The notes under the pieces are model-generated. The model was given only the letters and a program-made list of their open reading frames with translations, did no database searches and was not told the DNA's origin. Below are positions 34,329-43,329 of a DNA stretch of 64,000 nt, one piece after another. This DNA is from Labrys sp. WJW (GTDB lineage Bacteria; Pseudomonadota; Alphaproteobacteria; Rhizobiales; Labraceae): the NCBI RefSeq assembly GCF_001676615.1, contig NZ_LYXZ01000013.1, positions 124,001 to 188,000 on the forward strand. Direction: 5' to 3'. A program made the translations under genes and the position numbers. Within the stretch, counting starts at the first letter, position 1, and the number at the start of each line of letters is the position of its first letter.

Positions 34329-35219
34329 TCAATGCGAAAGGAAAACCGGCAGCCGGGATCGATGGAGAATTTCGCGGGTCACCCCTCCAAATATCCATTC
34401 GACCAATTCTCCAAATCGATAGGCCCCCATCACCAGAGCGTTGGCACGGAGTACCCCAAGTTCTTGCAACAGACGGTCGGCAACATGTTCTCCAGGCGCG
34501 GTGCGAAGGTGGATCGCATGGGCAATGATGCCGTAGCTAGCCAACAGTTTGATGGCTTCGGGTGTGTTGGGCGTGATGCTAGGCTCGTCCACAGCGACAA
34601 CGCTGACGGTGGAGGCCGCCCGAAGCCAGGGAAGGGCGCCCAAGATCGCGCGACGTGCCTGGGAACATGGTTTCCAGGCAATCGCAAGGTGGCGACCAAG
34701 ATCCGTTGGGACCGGCATTTGAGTTGGAACAAACAAGACCGGGCGATGGGTATTAAAGATTGCCGCATGCAACGCGTCGACCGAGTCCATGTTGTGGGGA
34801 GCCGCGATGACGATCAGGTTCGCGTTTTTCGCTTCCGTGACGAGGGTGGGGGCAACGGCGCCGACCCGTTCGACCCATGAAAGATTGTCAAGCTGCGTAA
34901 AAGCGACCCACTTGGCGACCGTGAAATGCACATTTGCCATGCGTTGCAGAGCCGAGCCTTCCAAGGCCACGCGGAGCCTTTGAAGGCAAATTTCTTCTGG
35001 AGCCGCAACAAGATGACTTGGATCTGCACAAATATGCAGTGCGACCACAGATGCTCGACTGTCGATTTGAGCTGCCTGCTCAGCAACGGCAAGGCAGCGT
35101 CGTGCAGTTTCGGCTTCCTCAACGACGGCCAGGATTGTGAATTGGGTGCCGAACCCAGAACGATGGCTCGGCGTTTGGTTGAATTCCGGGCTTTTGATCG
35201 ATTCAGGCGCATCTATCAT
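34329..35219 (-). CDS. Tandem universal stress protein (UspA family)
   Basis: This 296-aa cytoplasmic protein has two Usp domains. The second is better preserved, with HLAIAWKPCSQARRAILGAL at its first strand and the nucleotide-loop region VMGAYRFGELVEWIFGGVTR at its end. The true start is MIDAPESIKSPE at 35219 behind a ggagg ribosome site; the longer upstream frame is a reading of the riboswitch itself. It is the only gene after FR3. Usp genes are a known class of fluoride-riboswitch targets, so a general stress role is likely. Confidence 0.87.
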   Translation of the reverse strand: MIDAPESIKSPEFNQTPSHRSGFGTQFTILAVVEEAETARRCLAVAEQAAQIDSRASVVALHICADPSHLVAAPEEICLQRLRVALEGSALQRMANVHFTVAKWVAFTQLDNLSWVERVGAVAPTLVTEAKNANLIVIAAPHNMDSVDALHAAIFNTHRPVLFVPTQMPVPTDLGRHLAIAWKPCSQARRAILGALPWLRAASTVSVVAVDEPSITPNTPEAIKLLASYGIIAHAIHLRTAPGEHVADRLLQELGVLRANALVMGAYRFGELVEWIFGGVTREILHRSRLPVFLSH

Positions 35220-35306
35220 GACGACCTCCGAGCTGGATGCCCGATACGGTTGCTCAGCAACCGCTTTGATCGTCGCAGGAGGATTGTGAAACTGAGGGCA
35301 CAACTT

Positions 35307-35373
35307 CCTACTACGTCGACCTCGCGTAGTAGGAGTCATCAGCCTCTCGGCGGTTTCGGGGGACTCCATCCCC
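35307..35373 (-). promoter_or_regulatory. Fluoride riboswitch FR3 (Usp gene)
   Basis: The minus-strand aptamer (35373-35329) reads ggggatggagtcccccgaaa, then ccgccgagaggctgatgact and cctac, an excellent fluoride-motif match. The end cctactacg / cgtagtagg (35333-35325 with 35315-35307) can form a 9-bp alternative hairpin that shares bases with the aptamer end. The 90-nt leader to the Usp start has no clear terminator. Confidence 0.9.
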
Positions 35374-35504
35374 ACCACCTAGATCATACCGCCAAGCTGG
35401 GTTTGCGGCAAGAAGACGAATTGGGCTCACACAAGACGCAACGGCCATGGCAACACGAGTGGCTTCGAGAAGCCAGCTGGATAGGTTAGTGGCTCACCGC
35501 TCCT

Positions 35505-36149
35505 TCAACCATGCCTGCGTGTGCGACCTCGGCGAACAGTGGGTATGCGCTGGCATTGACCTACGATCATGCCTGCTATCGAAGACAGGTTGATTGGAAG
35601 ATAAGAACGAGCCGGAGATTCCGACTGGGCGTACAGGCACAGGGCCTCGAAAGGGGACAGCGTCCTCGGCGGGCCGAACTCAATCAGTTGCCCACCTGAA
35701 TAGCGCAGATTCAGATCGAGATAGAGGCCGCCGAAACTGCGCCTTTTTGCCCCCGCCATGACCAGGAAGGCGTTAGCATAATGCGCAGAATGAATATCTT
35801 TATAGGCTTGATGATAAATGGGTCTCAGCTCGCCGCGAAACTTTTGTAGGCCAACGACAACGGCATCTGGCAAAATTCCATAGACTCGTAGCAGCAATGC
35901 CAAGGCGAGTTCCATAAGATCATCGAAACCGTAGATTATGCGACGACGTGCACTCGGTCGCTCCGCCGGCGCATCGAACGGAACGCCGAGCTTGCGGAGA
36001 GATTTGACATAGTAATTGAAGGTCGAACGCTTGACGCCATTGGCAAAACCGAGGTCGGTGAGCAGCCGGATGACTTGGCCGTGGGTAAGCGCGACCTCGG
36101 CCAGCGCGATATCCGGGAGGCTGTCAAGCTTTAGCTGCTGCTTGGGCAT
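35505..36149 (-). CDS. Unknown HTH-like protein at the end of the Ehr-crcB operon
   Basis: This 214-aa protein has an N-terminal region that looks like a helix-turn-helix (LTHGQVIRLLTDLGFANGVK, then RSTFNYYVKSLRKLGVPFD) and a helical middle (DDLMELALALLLRVYGILPD). I do not recognise the family. It lies 27 nt downstream of the DUF190 gene and is probably the last gene of the FR4 operon. It may be a regulator of the fluoride response or an accessory protein. Confidence 0.6.
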   Translation of the reverse strand: MPKQQLKLDSLPDIALAEVALTHGQVIRLLTDLGFANGVKRSTFNYYVKSLRKLGVPFDAPAERPSARRRIIYGFDDLMELALALLLRVYGILPDAVVVGLQKFRGELRPIYHQAYKDIHSAHYANAFLVMAGAKRRSFGGLYLDLNLRYSGGQLIEFGPPRTLSPFEALCLYAQSESPARSYLPINLSSIAGMIVGQCQRIPTVRRGRTRRHG

Positions 36150-36176
36150 GAGCGTTTCCCCTTGTGGGGTACGGCT

Positions 36177-36521
36177 TCAGTGTCGCTTCATCGGCAGGGC
36201 CGCAGTGCCGTACCGTGTTGCTGTCCACGACACGATATGTCCGCCCGGAACCAGATCATCGAGCAGATGGATAGCTTTTTCCGCGATTTTCGGTTCATCG
36301 AAAAACTCGATGACGAGAGGCAGATCGACATTCAGGCGAAGTATGTCGTCAGCCCGCACTTCGCCACCTGCGCCGAAGCCGGCGATACCGCGGAAGACGG
36401 TCACGCCCTGCACCGCATGTTGATCTTGCAGCAGTGTGAGGATCTCCTGCATCAACGCCCTGCGCCGGCCGTGCTCGGCTTCGCTCAGATAGATGCGTAC
36501 CATCAGAATTTCGTTTCCCAT
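36177..36521 (-). CDS. DUF190 protein
   Basis: This 114-aa DUF190 protein begins MGNEILMVRIYLSEAEHGRR, with the family VRIYLSE first strand, and includes LMQEILTLLQDQHAVQGVTV. DUF190 proteins are related to the PII fold and are very often encoded next to crcB, as here (12 nt). The role is probably regulatory or structural for the fluoride channel, but it has not been shown by sequence. The start at 36521 has an aggagg ribosome site. Confidence 0.85.
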   Translation of the reverse strand: MGNEILMVRIYLSEAEHGRRRALMQEILTLLQDQHAVQGVTVFRGIAGFGAGGEVRADDILRLNVDLPLVIEFFDEPKIAEKAIHLLDDLVPGGHIVSWTATRYGTAALPMKRH

Positions 36522-36533
36522 CAACGCCTCCTG

Positions 36534-36908
36534 TTAGAGATTGCGCGCGATGTAGGCCCCGCCGAATGCTGCCAGAAAGCCAAGCGCTACGGACAGCAGG
36601 ACGTAGAGAAACGCTTTCAACATCTCTCCTCCTTCGGCCAGGAGAACGGTTTCCATCTCGAAGGTCGAGAAGGTCGTATAGCCCCCAAGCACTCCGGTCA
36701 GGATGCCGGTACGCAAAGCAGGCGAGAGCGTGAGGCGTTCCAGGGTTTCTATAAAGAGGAAACCCATGAGGAAGCTGCCGATCACATTGATGCTCATCGT
36801 CGCGAATGGAAAGTCTCGGCCATAGACCGATTGGACGAGGTTCGTTTGAGCATAGCGCGCCCAGCATCCGAGCGTGCCTCCGATTGCGATGGCAATATAG
36901 GTCAACAT
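36534..36908 (-). CDS. crcB: Fluoride ion channel CrcB/Fluc
   Basis: This is a dual-topology, dimeric channel that lets fluoride leave the cytoplasm. The 124-aa protein has four membrane helices. Family signatures are GGTLGCWARYAQTN (conserved Arg), INVIGSFLMGFLFI (pore Asn) and GGYTTFSTFEMET (the TFSTF motif with pore Phe residues and central Na+ site). It lies 16 nt downstream of the HyfB-like gene inside the FR4 operon, so it is expressed with the Ehr-type complex. Confidence 0.95.
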   Translation of the reverse strand: MLTYIAIAIGGTLGCWARYAQTNLVQSVYGRDFPFATMSINVIGSFLMGFLFIETLERLTLSPALRTGILTGVLGGYTTFSTFEMETVLLAEGGEMLKAFLYVLLSVALGFLAAFGGAYIARNL

Positions 36909-36924
36909 GCCGCTGCCTCGCTCG

Positions 36925-38904
36925 CTATACCAATGTCAGCCCCAAGATGAGGACCAGAAGGATTCCGATCAGTCCAAGATAGAAATTTAGATAGCCGGAC
37001 TGCAGTAGCCTCAGCCTTCCGGCGACGATACGCACCGCATGTATGGCCGGCTGAAACAGCCAGGGGCCGAAGACCGGGGCAACGTCATGCTCAAACACCA
37101 GCTTGCGTACGAAATATCCGCCGGCATCGGCCTGACGTTCGGTATCTTCGGTCGGGCGATAGACAAAACTGTAGAAGGTCCGCATGGCATTCGAAAAGGT
37201 GAGAGCCGTCGTTGCTGCCTTGGCCATGTCGGGCGTAAGCCCGCCGTACCACACGGGCGAACGCCGCACCGGATATCGCTTGCGGCCCACGACCAGCGCT
37301 ATCGGGATCAGGGCCAACAACGGCATGACGACAATGAGAAGGCTTGGCGAGATGAAGGCAAACTTGGCCGTCAGGGGCACCAAAAGCAGACCATCGTGCA
37401 TCTGCCTGGAGACGGAGGTCCCAAATCCAACGGCTGTCGCATGGTCCAGCGCCGAAAGCCATGCGGGCATACCGACACTGGTCAAGAGTACCGCCAGCCC
37501 CAGGAAGCCCACAGCGAACGAATAGGTCTTGGCAATTGCAGGCGAGGAGGCGCCGGCTGCCCGGCCCAGAAGGCCGATCCCGAGCACCTTGACGAAAGTT
37601 GCAAAAGCGACAGCTGCCGTCAGTGCCAATCCAGCGCCAGCGAGTGCTAGAAGGAGCCGTCCACCGAGATTGGGCAAATGGAACCCCTGGAATAGCGTCT
37701 GAAAGACAAACCATTCACTCATGAATCCAACAGTCGGGGGCATTGCGGCAAGGCTCATGGCGCCGACCAGGGCACCAAGCCCAAGCAGCCATGGGGCATT
37801 GGCGCGGCTTGGTTTGATCGCATAGTCGCCATTGCCCAGGCGAAGACCATCGGCGGTCAGGAACATTGCCCCCTTGGCGAGGGAATGGCCGGCCAAATGC
37901 AAAAGAGCGACGGTCCAGGCCAGGCCCGCCAAATCGTAAAGACGGTAATTGCGCAATAACAGGGCAGCCCCAAGAGCAACGACTGCGATCGAGGCATTCT
38001 CCGCGGATGAGAAGCTGAGCAACTCGCGCCAGTCATCCTGCTGGAAAGCATAAAGTATGGTCAGGATGGCACTGACCGTCGCGACGACGAGGACGATCGT
38101 GGCCAATATCGGAAATACGCCATCGGGAGAGGGGGGAAGCCAGTCCAAAAGGGATCGCGACAAGGCGAAGAAAGCCGCGTTCATGACGACGCCGGAAAGG
38201 ATCGTCCCTGAGGCACCACTTCCAGAGGCATAGGCACTCGGAAACCATTCGTAGAACGGCAATAGGCCCAATTTGGCGCCGAACCCGAGCAGGACAAGCA
38301 GGCCGATTCCGATCTGGCCGGTAGGCGATAAGTTGGCCGCGTGAGCGGTGAAGGCGGCAAAATCGAGGGATCCGGTTGCCACTGCCAGAACCGCGACGAC
38401 CAGCATGAGCGCGATTGCGCCCAGTTCGAGCAGGGCCAACATGAACAAGACAGCCCGCCCTCGCATCGGGGCCATTTTTTCAGACAGGATCATCACGGCG
38501 CCACCGAGGCTCATCGCTTCCCAGGCGATGAGAAGAGCTGCCCCGTTCTCCAGCCCGAACACGCCCAGTGCACTGATCAGGCTCAAGGCCACGCCAAACT
38601 GCCATCCGCCCTGCCCCTCCGCGGATGGGCTCCCGAGTGCACAGGCGACAACGGCCGGCACCAACCCAAAGCCCAAAAGCCAAAGAGCCTCTGGCCGCAG
38701 GTGGAAGGTTACGATCTCACCTGCGATGTGCGTTGGAAGCGTATACGGTGCTGTCCCCGCCGGCAGACTTAAGATTGCTGCAAGGATGGCCGCGGCCGCG
38801 CCGACGACCAGCAGGTCCCGGCCGACCCGGATGCGTTGGCTAAGACCACAGATACCAGCACCGATCCAAAAGATGACGGTCAGCAAGAGCAGGGCATTAG
38901 CCAT
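36925..38904 (-). CDS. Hydrogenase-4 component B-like membrane subunit (HyfB/NuoL-type)
   Basis: This 659-aa polytopic antiporter-like subunit is related to complex I NuoL/M and to HyfB/HycC. About 15 or more membrane segments are visible. Conserved polar positions are in LAWTVALLHLAGHSLAKGAM (His/Lys helix) and GFGAKLGLLPFYEWFPSAY (broken-helix Lys region). I prefer the ATG at 38904 because it has the best-spaced ggagg site; ATG 38910 is too close. It overlaps the preceding gene by 8 nt. It probably moves protons or cations as part of the complex. Confidence 0.87.
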   Translation of the reverse strand: MANALLLLTVIFWIGAGICGLSQRIRVGRDLLVVGAAAAILAAILSLPAGTAPYTLPTHIAGEIVTFHLRPEALWLLGFGLVPAVVACALGSPSAEGQGGWQFGVALSLISALGVFGLENGAALLIAWEAMSLGGAVMILSEKMAPMRGRAVLFMLALLELGAIALMLVVAVLAVATGSLDFAAFTAHAANLSPTGQIGIGLLVLLGFGAKLGLLPFYEWFPSAYASGSGASGTILSGVVMNAAFFALSRSLLDWLPPSPDGVFPILATIVLVVATVSAILTILYAFQQDDWRELLSFSSAENASIAVVALGAALLLRNYRLYDLAGLAWTVALLHLAGHSLAKGAMFLTADGLRLGNGDYAIKPSRANAPWLLGLGALVGAMSLAAMPPTVGFMSEWFVFQTLFQGFHLPNLGGRLLLALAGAGLALTAAVAFATFVKVLGIGLLGRAAGASSPAIAKTYSFAVGFLGLAVLLTSVGMPAWLSALDHATAVGFGTSVSRQMHDGLLLVPLTAKFAFISPSLLIVVMPLLALIPIALVVGRKRYPVRRSPVWYGGLTPDMAKAATTALTFSNAMRTFYSFVYRPTEDTERQADAGGYFVRKLVFEHDVAPVFGPWLFQPAIHAVRIVAGRLRLLQSGYLNFYLGLIGILLVLILGLTLV

Positions 38905-39685
38905 GGACATGTCCTCCCCTGACGCGTTGCGGCACCCTGTCCAGAAACATCAGAAGGGCTTGAATGACGGCAGCCGGATTAGGGGGACAACCAGGCAGAT
39001 AGACATCGACCGGCAGAATGCCCTCGAGGCCGCTCCCGCAGGCATAATTGCCGGCCGGCAGTCCGCCCGACACGGCGCAGGTGCCAACTGCCATCACCCA
39101 CCGAGGCTCCGGCATCGCTGCGTAGGCGGCCTGCAGGGGTTCGAACATGGCCCGGGTGATCGGACCCGTTACTAAAAGCAGATCGGCAAAGCGCGGGGAG
39201 GGGGTAAAGAAGATCCCAAAGCGATGCAGATTGTAGAATGGGTTGTTCAATGCCTGAAGCTCTGACTCGCAGCCATTGCACGACCCTGCGTCGACGTGAC
39301 GGATGTGCAGACTGCGACGAAAGGCGGCTTTCTGGCTCTCGGGCTTAGCCGACACGCTTTTTGTATCGCTCGACCACATCAGATCGTTGCGTTCGCGTGA
39401 TCCAAAGGCCCAGTCATTTGATGGCGTCATTGCGCCGGTCGGACAGACCTCCGTGCAAAGCTGGCAGACGATACAGCGTCCATAATCGACCGACAGCCCT
39501 GTTTCCTCGCGCGAGATTGCGTGGGTAGGACAGGTGCTGGCGCAGGCATCGCAACTTTCTTGGCAGGCTTTCGGATCGTAACGTGGCATGCCGAACACGC
39601 CGTCCTGGCCATCGGAGCCGCTGTCACCCGGCCAGGAGGTTGTCGCCTTTCCACTTGCCAGCCCGAACAGGGTCCAGAATGTCAT
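38897..39685 (-). CDS. Ferredoxin-NuoB fusion subunit (HyfH-HyfI-like)
   Basis: This 262-aa protein fuses two usual subunits. The N-terminal part binds two [4Fe-4S] clusters (CQESCDACASTCP and CIVCQLCTEVCP). The C-terminal part is a NuoB/HycG-type subunit with CNGCESELQAL, VGTCAVSGG and LPGCPPNP, which hold cluster N2 in complex I. In E. coli Hyf these are separate proteins. The start at 39685 follows ggaggcctcc. It would pass electrons inside the soluble arm of the complex. Confidence 0.88.
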   Translation of the reverse strand: MTFWTLFGLASGKATTSWPGDSGSDGQDGVFGMPRYDPKACQESCDACASTCPTHAISREETGLSVDYGRCIVCQLCTEVCPTGAMTPSNDWAFGSRERNDLMWSSDTKSVSAKPESQKAAFRRSLHIRHVDAGSCNGCESELQALNNPFYNLHRFGIFFTPSPRFADLLLVTGPITRAMFEPLQAAYAAMPEPRWVMAVGTCAVSGGLPAGNYACGSGLEGILPVDVYLPGCPPNPAAVIQALLMFLDRVPQRVRGGHVHG

Positions 39686-39694
39686 GGAGGCCTC

Positions 39695-41164
39695 CTAGCG
39701 ATCACAGCCAGCCATGGTCAGGCCAAAACTAGCCTCGTTGATCGCGTAATCCATCATGTTGGTGTCGTGCACAGTGAAGGGGAACGCTCGCCAGTTGGAG
39801 AAGGAGGGCGATTTGATCTTGACGCGCTTGAGCTTTCCTTCCGGGTCCATATGGACGGCATAAAACAAGGAACCACGCGGACCTTCAGCCCAACCTAGCC
39901 CCTCCGAAAATGGTTCGGGGACGCAATCAACCCGGATCTGTCCTGGCTCGAGCAGCAGCAGCACGCGCTGGCACAGGGCGAAGGAGGCCTCGATTTCGGC
40001 GATGCGTACACGCTGCCTTGCGTAGGCATCTCCTTCCTCGAGCATGGTCACGCGTATCGGCAGTTCTCTGTAACAGGCATAAGGGTGGTCTCGCCGCAGA
40101 TCGCGGTCGAGACCGGATGCACGTTCAATGGGACCTGTGGCACCTTGGTCAAAGGCAATTCGTCGGGCCAGGATGCCTGTGGTGATCAAGCGATCGAGAT
40201 GGCTTTCTGTGCGGTCCAGACGCTCGGCATACGCGGCGAATTCAACGCGAAGAGCCTCAAGCTCATCCGCTAGCCATTTGCCGATCTCTAGGTCTCGGCG
40301 TAGGCCACCGGGCACCAGAATATTGCGAAGAAAGCGGCTTCCGGAGAGCTTGGCGTTGAGTTGCTTTGCCTTCTCCTCAAGGAGCTTGCCTTGGGCCTCG
40401 CCGACTTTCAGCGTGGTGGTATGGCAAAGATGTCCCAGATAGTGAAGGTGATTGTAAAGACGTTCGAGCTCGGCAAGCAGGACGCGCAGGGCTTGGGCGC
40501 GGGGGGGCGCCTGGCAATTGGCTGCTTTCTCGACAGCCTGGCAAAAGGCGAGCGCGTGAGCGATGCCACCGACAGCGGACACCCTCTCTGCTATCACCAC
40601 GGCCTCGCCAGGCCGGACGCCTTCAAAGCGCTGCTCCATGCCGCGATGTTTGAAAAACAGGCGCGGCTGATAGTGCAGAATGTGCTCACCGATATAGAAG
40701 AATGTGAATTCGGCCGACTCCACCACGTCCGCCCTGATCGGCCCGAAGGGAAGCTGCTGAACATCAGGTGCTTCCATGATGGGCAGATGAGGATGTCCGT
40801 TCGTCGGCGGATTGTGAGCGAAGTCGCGATGTCGTTGATCGGTACTTTCCCCGTCACGAAGAACGAGGGGGTAGGGGTCGGGGTGGTCGCGGAACCGGAT
40901 CTCGTAGAAATCCATGATTTCGCGCTCGTACCATCCAGCGAGAGGCCAGATCTCAGCCAGACTTGGTACCTCCTTGGTTGCCGGCAGTGCCCACAGGCCA
41001 AAATCCTGTTGATCAGGTAGGGCTGAGATATAGCGAAGCTCGATCTGACCGTCGTGTGGCGACCAAGCATAAGCAAATTGCATGCGCCCGCCGGTACCAC
41101 GCAGGCGCTGTGCCTTTTTCGACAGCGTCTCAAGTGTAATCTTCTCTCTCACGGTCCCTTTCAT
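39695..41164 (-). CDS. NuoC-NuoD-like large subunit without NiFe cysteines (HyfG-related, Ehr-type)
   Basis: This 489-aa protein joins a 30-kDa NuoC-like part (YERELMDF-type segment, here GWYEREIMDFYEIRFRDHPD) to a 49-kDa NuoD-like part (YHYQPRLFFKHRGMEQRF context and RLYNHLHYLGHLCHTTTLKV). In NiFe hydrogenases this subunit has CxxC near the N-terminal side and DPCxxC at the C-terminus. Here the first reads ERVSAVGGIAHALAF and the C-terminus has only a final GCDR, so the NiFe site is absent. The start is at 41164. It is therefore not a working hydrogenase and resembles Ehr complexes. Confidence 0.87.
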   Translation of the reverse strand: MKGTVREKITLETLSKKAQRLRGTGGRMQFAYAWSPHDGQIELRYISALPDQQDFGLWALPATKEVPSLAEIWPLAGWYEREIMDFYEIRFRDHPDPYPLVLRDGESTDQRHRDFAHNPPTNGHPHLPIMEAPDVQQLPFGPIRADVVESAEFTFFYIGEHILHYQPRLFFKHRGMEQRFEGVRPGEAVVIAERVSAVGGIAHALAFCQAVEKAANCQAPPRAQALRVLLAELERLYNHLHYLGHLCHTTTLKVGEAQGKLLEEKAKQLNAKLSGSRFLRNILVPGGLRRDLEIGKWLADELEALRVEFAAYAERLDRTESHLDRLITTGILARRIAFDQGATGPIERASGLDRDLRRDHPYACYRELPIRVTMLEEGDAYARQRVRIAEIEASFALCQRVLLLLEPGQIRVDCVPEPFSEGLGWAEGPRGSLFYAVHMDPEGKLKRVKIKSPSFSNWRAFPFTVHDTNMMDYAINEASFGLTMAGCDR

Positions 41165-42639
41165 GGTGTCGTCCCCACGAACGAGATGGAAGAAAGGGAA
41201 GCAGCGATATATTGGAAATGTTCCCACATGGCCTGAGGCCACCACACTCCGAACAGGAAAAGGGGAAGCAGGGCCAGCCAGACCGGCGCGAGACACCAGG
41301 GACTGACTATCCCTTTCTCCGAGGAAGCTGATTGAGCGTCGTCGAAATACATCGTGCGGAAATGATTGAGAAAGCCGATGAAGATCACGATCAGCAGGAC
41401 AGCGACCAGCCCAACGACGAAATATTGCTCGCGCGACAGGCCGGCTCGAATGATGGTGAGTTCGCTCAGGAACAGTCCAAAGGGCGGAGCACCTGTGATC
41501 CCAACAGCGCCAGCGAGCCAGAGGGCTCCCAGGACCGGCAGTCGTTGCGAGATGCCGTGAATGCCAGGAATGCGCTTAGTACCGTAGGCGCGCATCACGC
41601 TGCCCGCACCGAAGAACATAGCGGATTTGTTCAGCGAGTGGTTGAGCATGTGATAGAGGGCGCCGGTGACGCCGAGCGGACCACCAAAGCCGAACCCGAG
41701 CGCGATCATTCCCATATGCTCGATGCTTGAATAGGCCATGAGCCGTTTCAGACCGGTTTGGCGCACAATGAACAACGAGGCAACAAACAGGGACAAAGCG
41801 CCGAGCACGAGAAGAGTGCCGTGAGCGAGGGCGGGAATGCTGCTGGCGTCCGCAACGGCAAGATATCGGACGATCCCGATCATGGCCGTGTTGAGCAGGG
41901 CCCCCGACAGCAATGCCGATACCGGCGCAGGACCTTCACTATGGGCATCGGGCAGCCAAGTATGCATTGGTGCCAGTCCGACCTTCGTGCCGTAGCCGAT
42001 CAAGACCAACAAGAAGGCGAGAGAAACGACAGCTGGATTCAAGTGAGGAGCAGCTTGCTGCAGCCTTGCCCAGGTCATGTCATAGGTCGGTCCCAACACA
42101 AACGTGCCGCTCCAATAGAACAGAACCGTCCCTAGCAACGCCAGGCTGATGCCGGCGGACACCACGATGATGTATTTCCAGGCAGCTTCGATGCTTGCGG
42201 CCTCATGCTCGAAAGCAACGAGGAAGGTGCTGATCAAGGTCGTGAGTTCGATTGCAATCCAGTATAGACCAGCATTGTTCATCAGCGGGCCGACGAGGGT
42301 CGTCAGCGCGAAGCCGGCAAACATCGCATAGAAGCGATTGAGGCGTTCGCCTTCGGCGATCAAACGCATGTATCCGACTGCATACATGGATGCCAGGAAG
42401 TAGACGATCGCCGTGCACAAGATCGCCCAGACGCCGAGGCCATCGACGATGATGTAGTCACCCCAGAAGGTTTCTTTCCGGCCGCCAAGATGGATAACGA
42501 GAAACAGCGTGGCCACAAGCGTTATGACGCTGCCTGCCAGATTGATAGCTTCGGCGGCGCGGCCATTTCGCGCGACCAGAATGAGGACTATGGCAAGAGC
42601 AGGTGCCAGAGCGATGATGAGGGTGAGGGATCCGATCAT
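41161..42639 (-). CDS. Antiporter-like membrane subunit (HyfF/NuoN-type)
   Basis: This 492-aa polytopic protein of the NuoL/M/N family has the conserved helix IGYGTKVGLAPMHTWLPDAH and the second TYHMLNHSLNKSAMF-like element (LYHMLNHSLNKSAMFFGAG). The start MIGSLTLIIALAP lies at 42639, 5 nt after the HyfE-like gene. Its stop overlaps the large-subunit start (ATGA). The complex therefore holds at least two antiporter-like modules, HyfB and HyfF types. Confidence 0.87.
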   Translation of the reverse strand: MIGSLTLIIALAPALAIVLILVARNGRAAEAINLAGSVITLVATLFLVIHLGGRKETFWGDYIIVDGLGVWAILCTAIVYFLASMYAVGYMRLIAEGERLNRFYAMFAGFALTTLVGPLMNNAGLYWIAIELTTLISTFLVAFEHEAASIEAAWKYIIVVSAGISLALLGTVLFYWSGTFVLGPTYDMTWARLQQAAPHLNPAVVSLAFLLVLIGYGTKVGLAPMHTWLPDAHSEGPAPVSALLSGALLNTAMIGIVRYLAVADASSIPALAHGTLLVLGALSLFVASLFIVRQTGLKRLMAYSSIEHMGMIALGFGFGGPLGVTGALYHMLNHSLNKSAMFFGAGSVMRAYGTKRIPGIHGISQRLPVLGALWLAGAVGITGAPPFGLFLSELTIIRAGLSREQYFVVGLVAVLLIVIFIGFLNHFRTMYFDDAQSASSEKGIVSPWCLAPVWLALLPLFLFGVWWPQAMWEHFQYIAASLSSISFVGTTP

Positions 42640-42644
42640 CACAC

Positions 42645-43325
42645 CTACCCCACCAAGCGCCGCAGATGCAGCGAACTCGTCGAACCGACGTGTGCCAGCA
42701 AATAGCGCACCAATACGCCGAAACAAGCCACAACGATCAGAAGATCGAAGAGAATGACGATTTCGATGAGTAGAGGCATGCCCGGGACCAGAATCTGCGT
42801 GCCGAGGAAAACACCGTTTTCCAGAACGAGCAGCCCCAGGATTTGACTAATGGCTTCGTGACGCACCGACAACATCAGGAAGCCGATGAGCTTCATCGAC
42901 AGCATGACTGTCAGAGCAAGAACCACGATGGTGCCATCAAGATTGAGCGCCTCACCGATGCGATAAGAAACTGCCAACGCGAAGACGACGGCAAAGGCGC
43001 CAATCACCAAGCTGGAACTGGCCTGCAGGATGACATGAACCTCGCGGCTCACCTCGAGGCGGCGAATGATCCGAAAAATCAGATAGGGCAGCAGCAGGCC
43101 TCGAAACGCGGCTGTCAGGACAGCAACGATATAGAGCTCAGCGTAGTTGCCGTAATAGCCAATGGTGGCCGATAGAATGGCGATCAGCCAGGACTGGGCG
43201 GCAAACGCGATCAAATAATGCTTCAACCAGCGTGAGCCGAGCATCACGAAGGAGAGCAAGAGGCTGCCAATTGCCAGCAGGCTGAATAGAGCGCCGGGGA
43301 GAGGATCGAGATGTGCGGCAAGCAT
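42645..43325 (-). CDS. HyfE-like membrane subunit
   Basis: This 226-aa membrane protein of the HyfE/NuoK-related group has six or seven hydrophobic segments. Characteristic parts are AAFRGLLLPYLIFRIIRRLE, then LVLENGVFLGTQILVPGMPL, where the acidic Glu lies in a helix as in NuoK. It sits between the HyfC- and HyfF-like genes, with 4-5 nt gaps on each side, as in hyf operons. Confidence 0.82.
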   Translation of the reverse strand: MLAAHLDPLPGALFSLLAIGSLLLSFVMLGSRWLKHYLIAFAAQSWLIAILSATIGYYGNYAELYIVAVLTAAFRGLLLPYLIFRIIRRLEVSREVHVILQASSSLVIGAFAVVFALAVSYRIGEALNLDGTIVVLALTVMLSMKLIGFLMLSVRHEAISQILGLLVLENGVFLGTQILVPGMPLLIEIVILFDLLIVVACFGVLVRYLLAHVGSTSSLHLRRLVG

Positions 43326-43329
43326 GGCA

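Noticed and set aside
35220..35378. N-terminal extension of the Usp gene (MVGMESPETAERL...)
   Set aside because: It is a translation of the riboswitch aptamer; the real start at 35219 has its own ggagg site.
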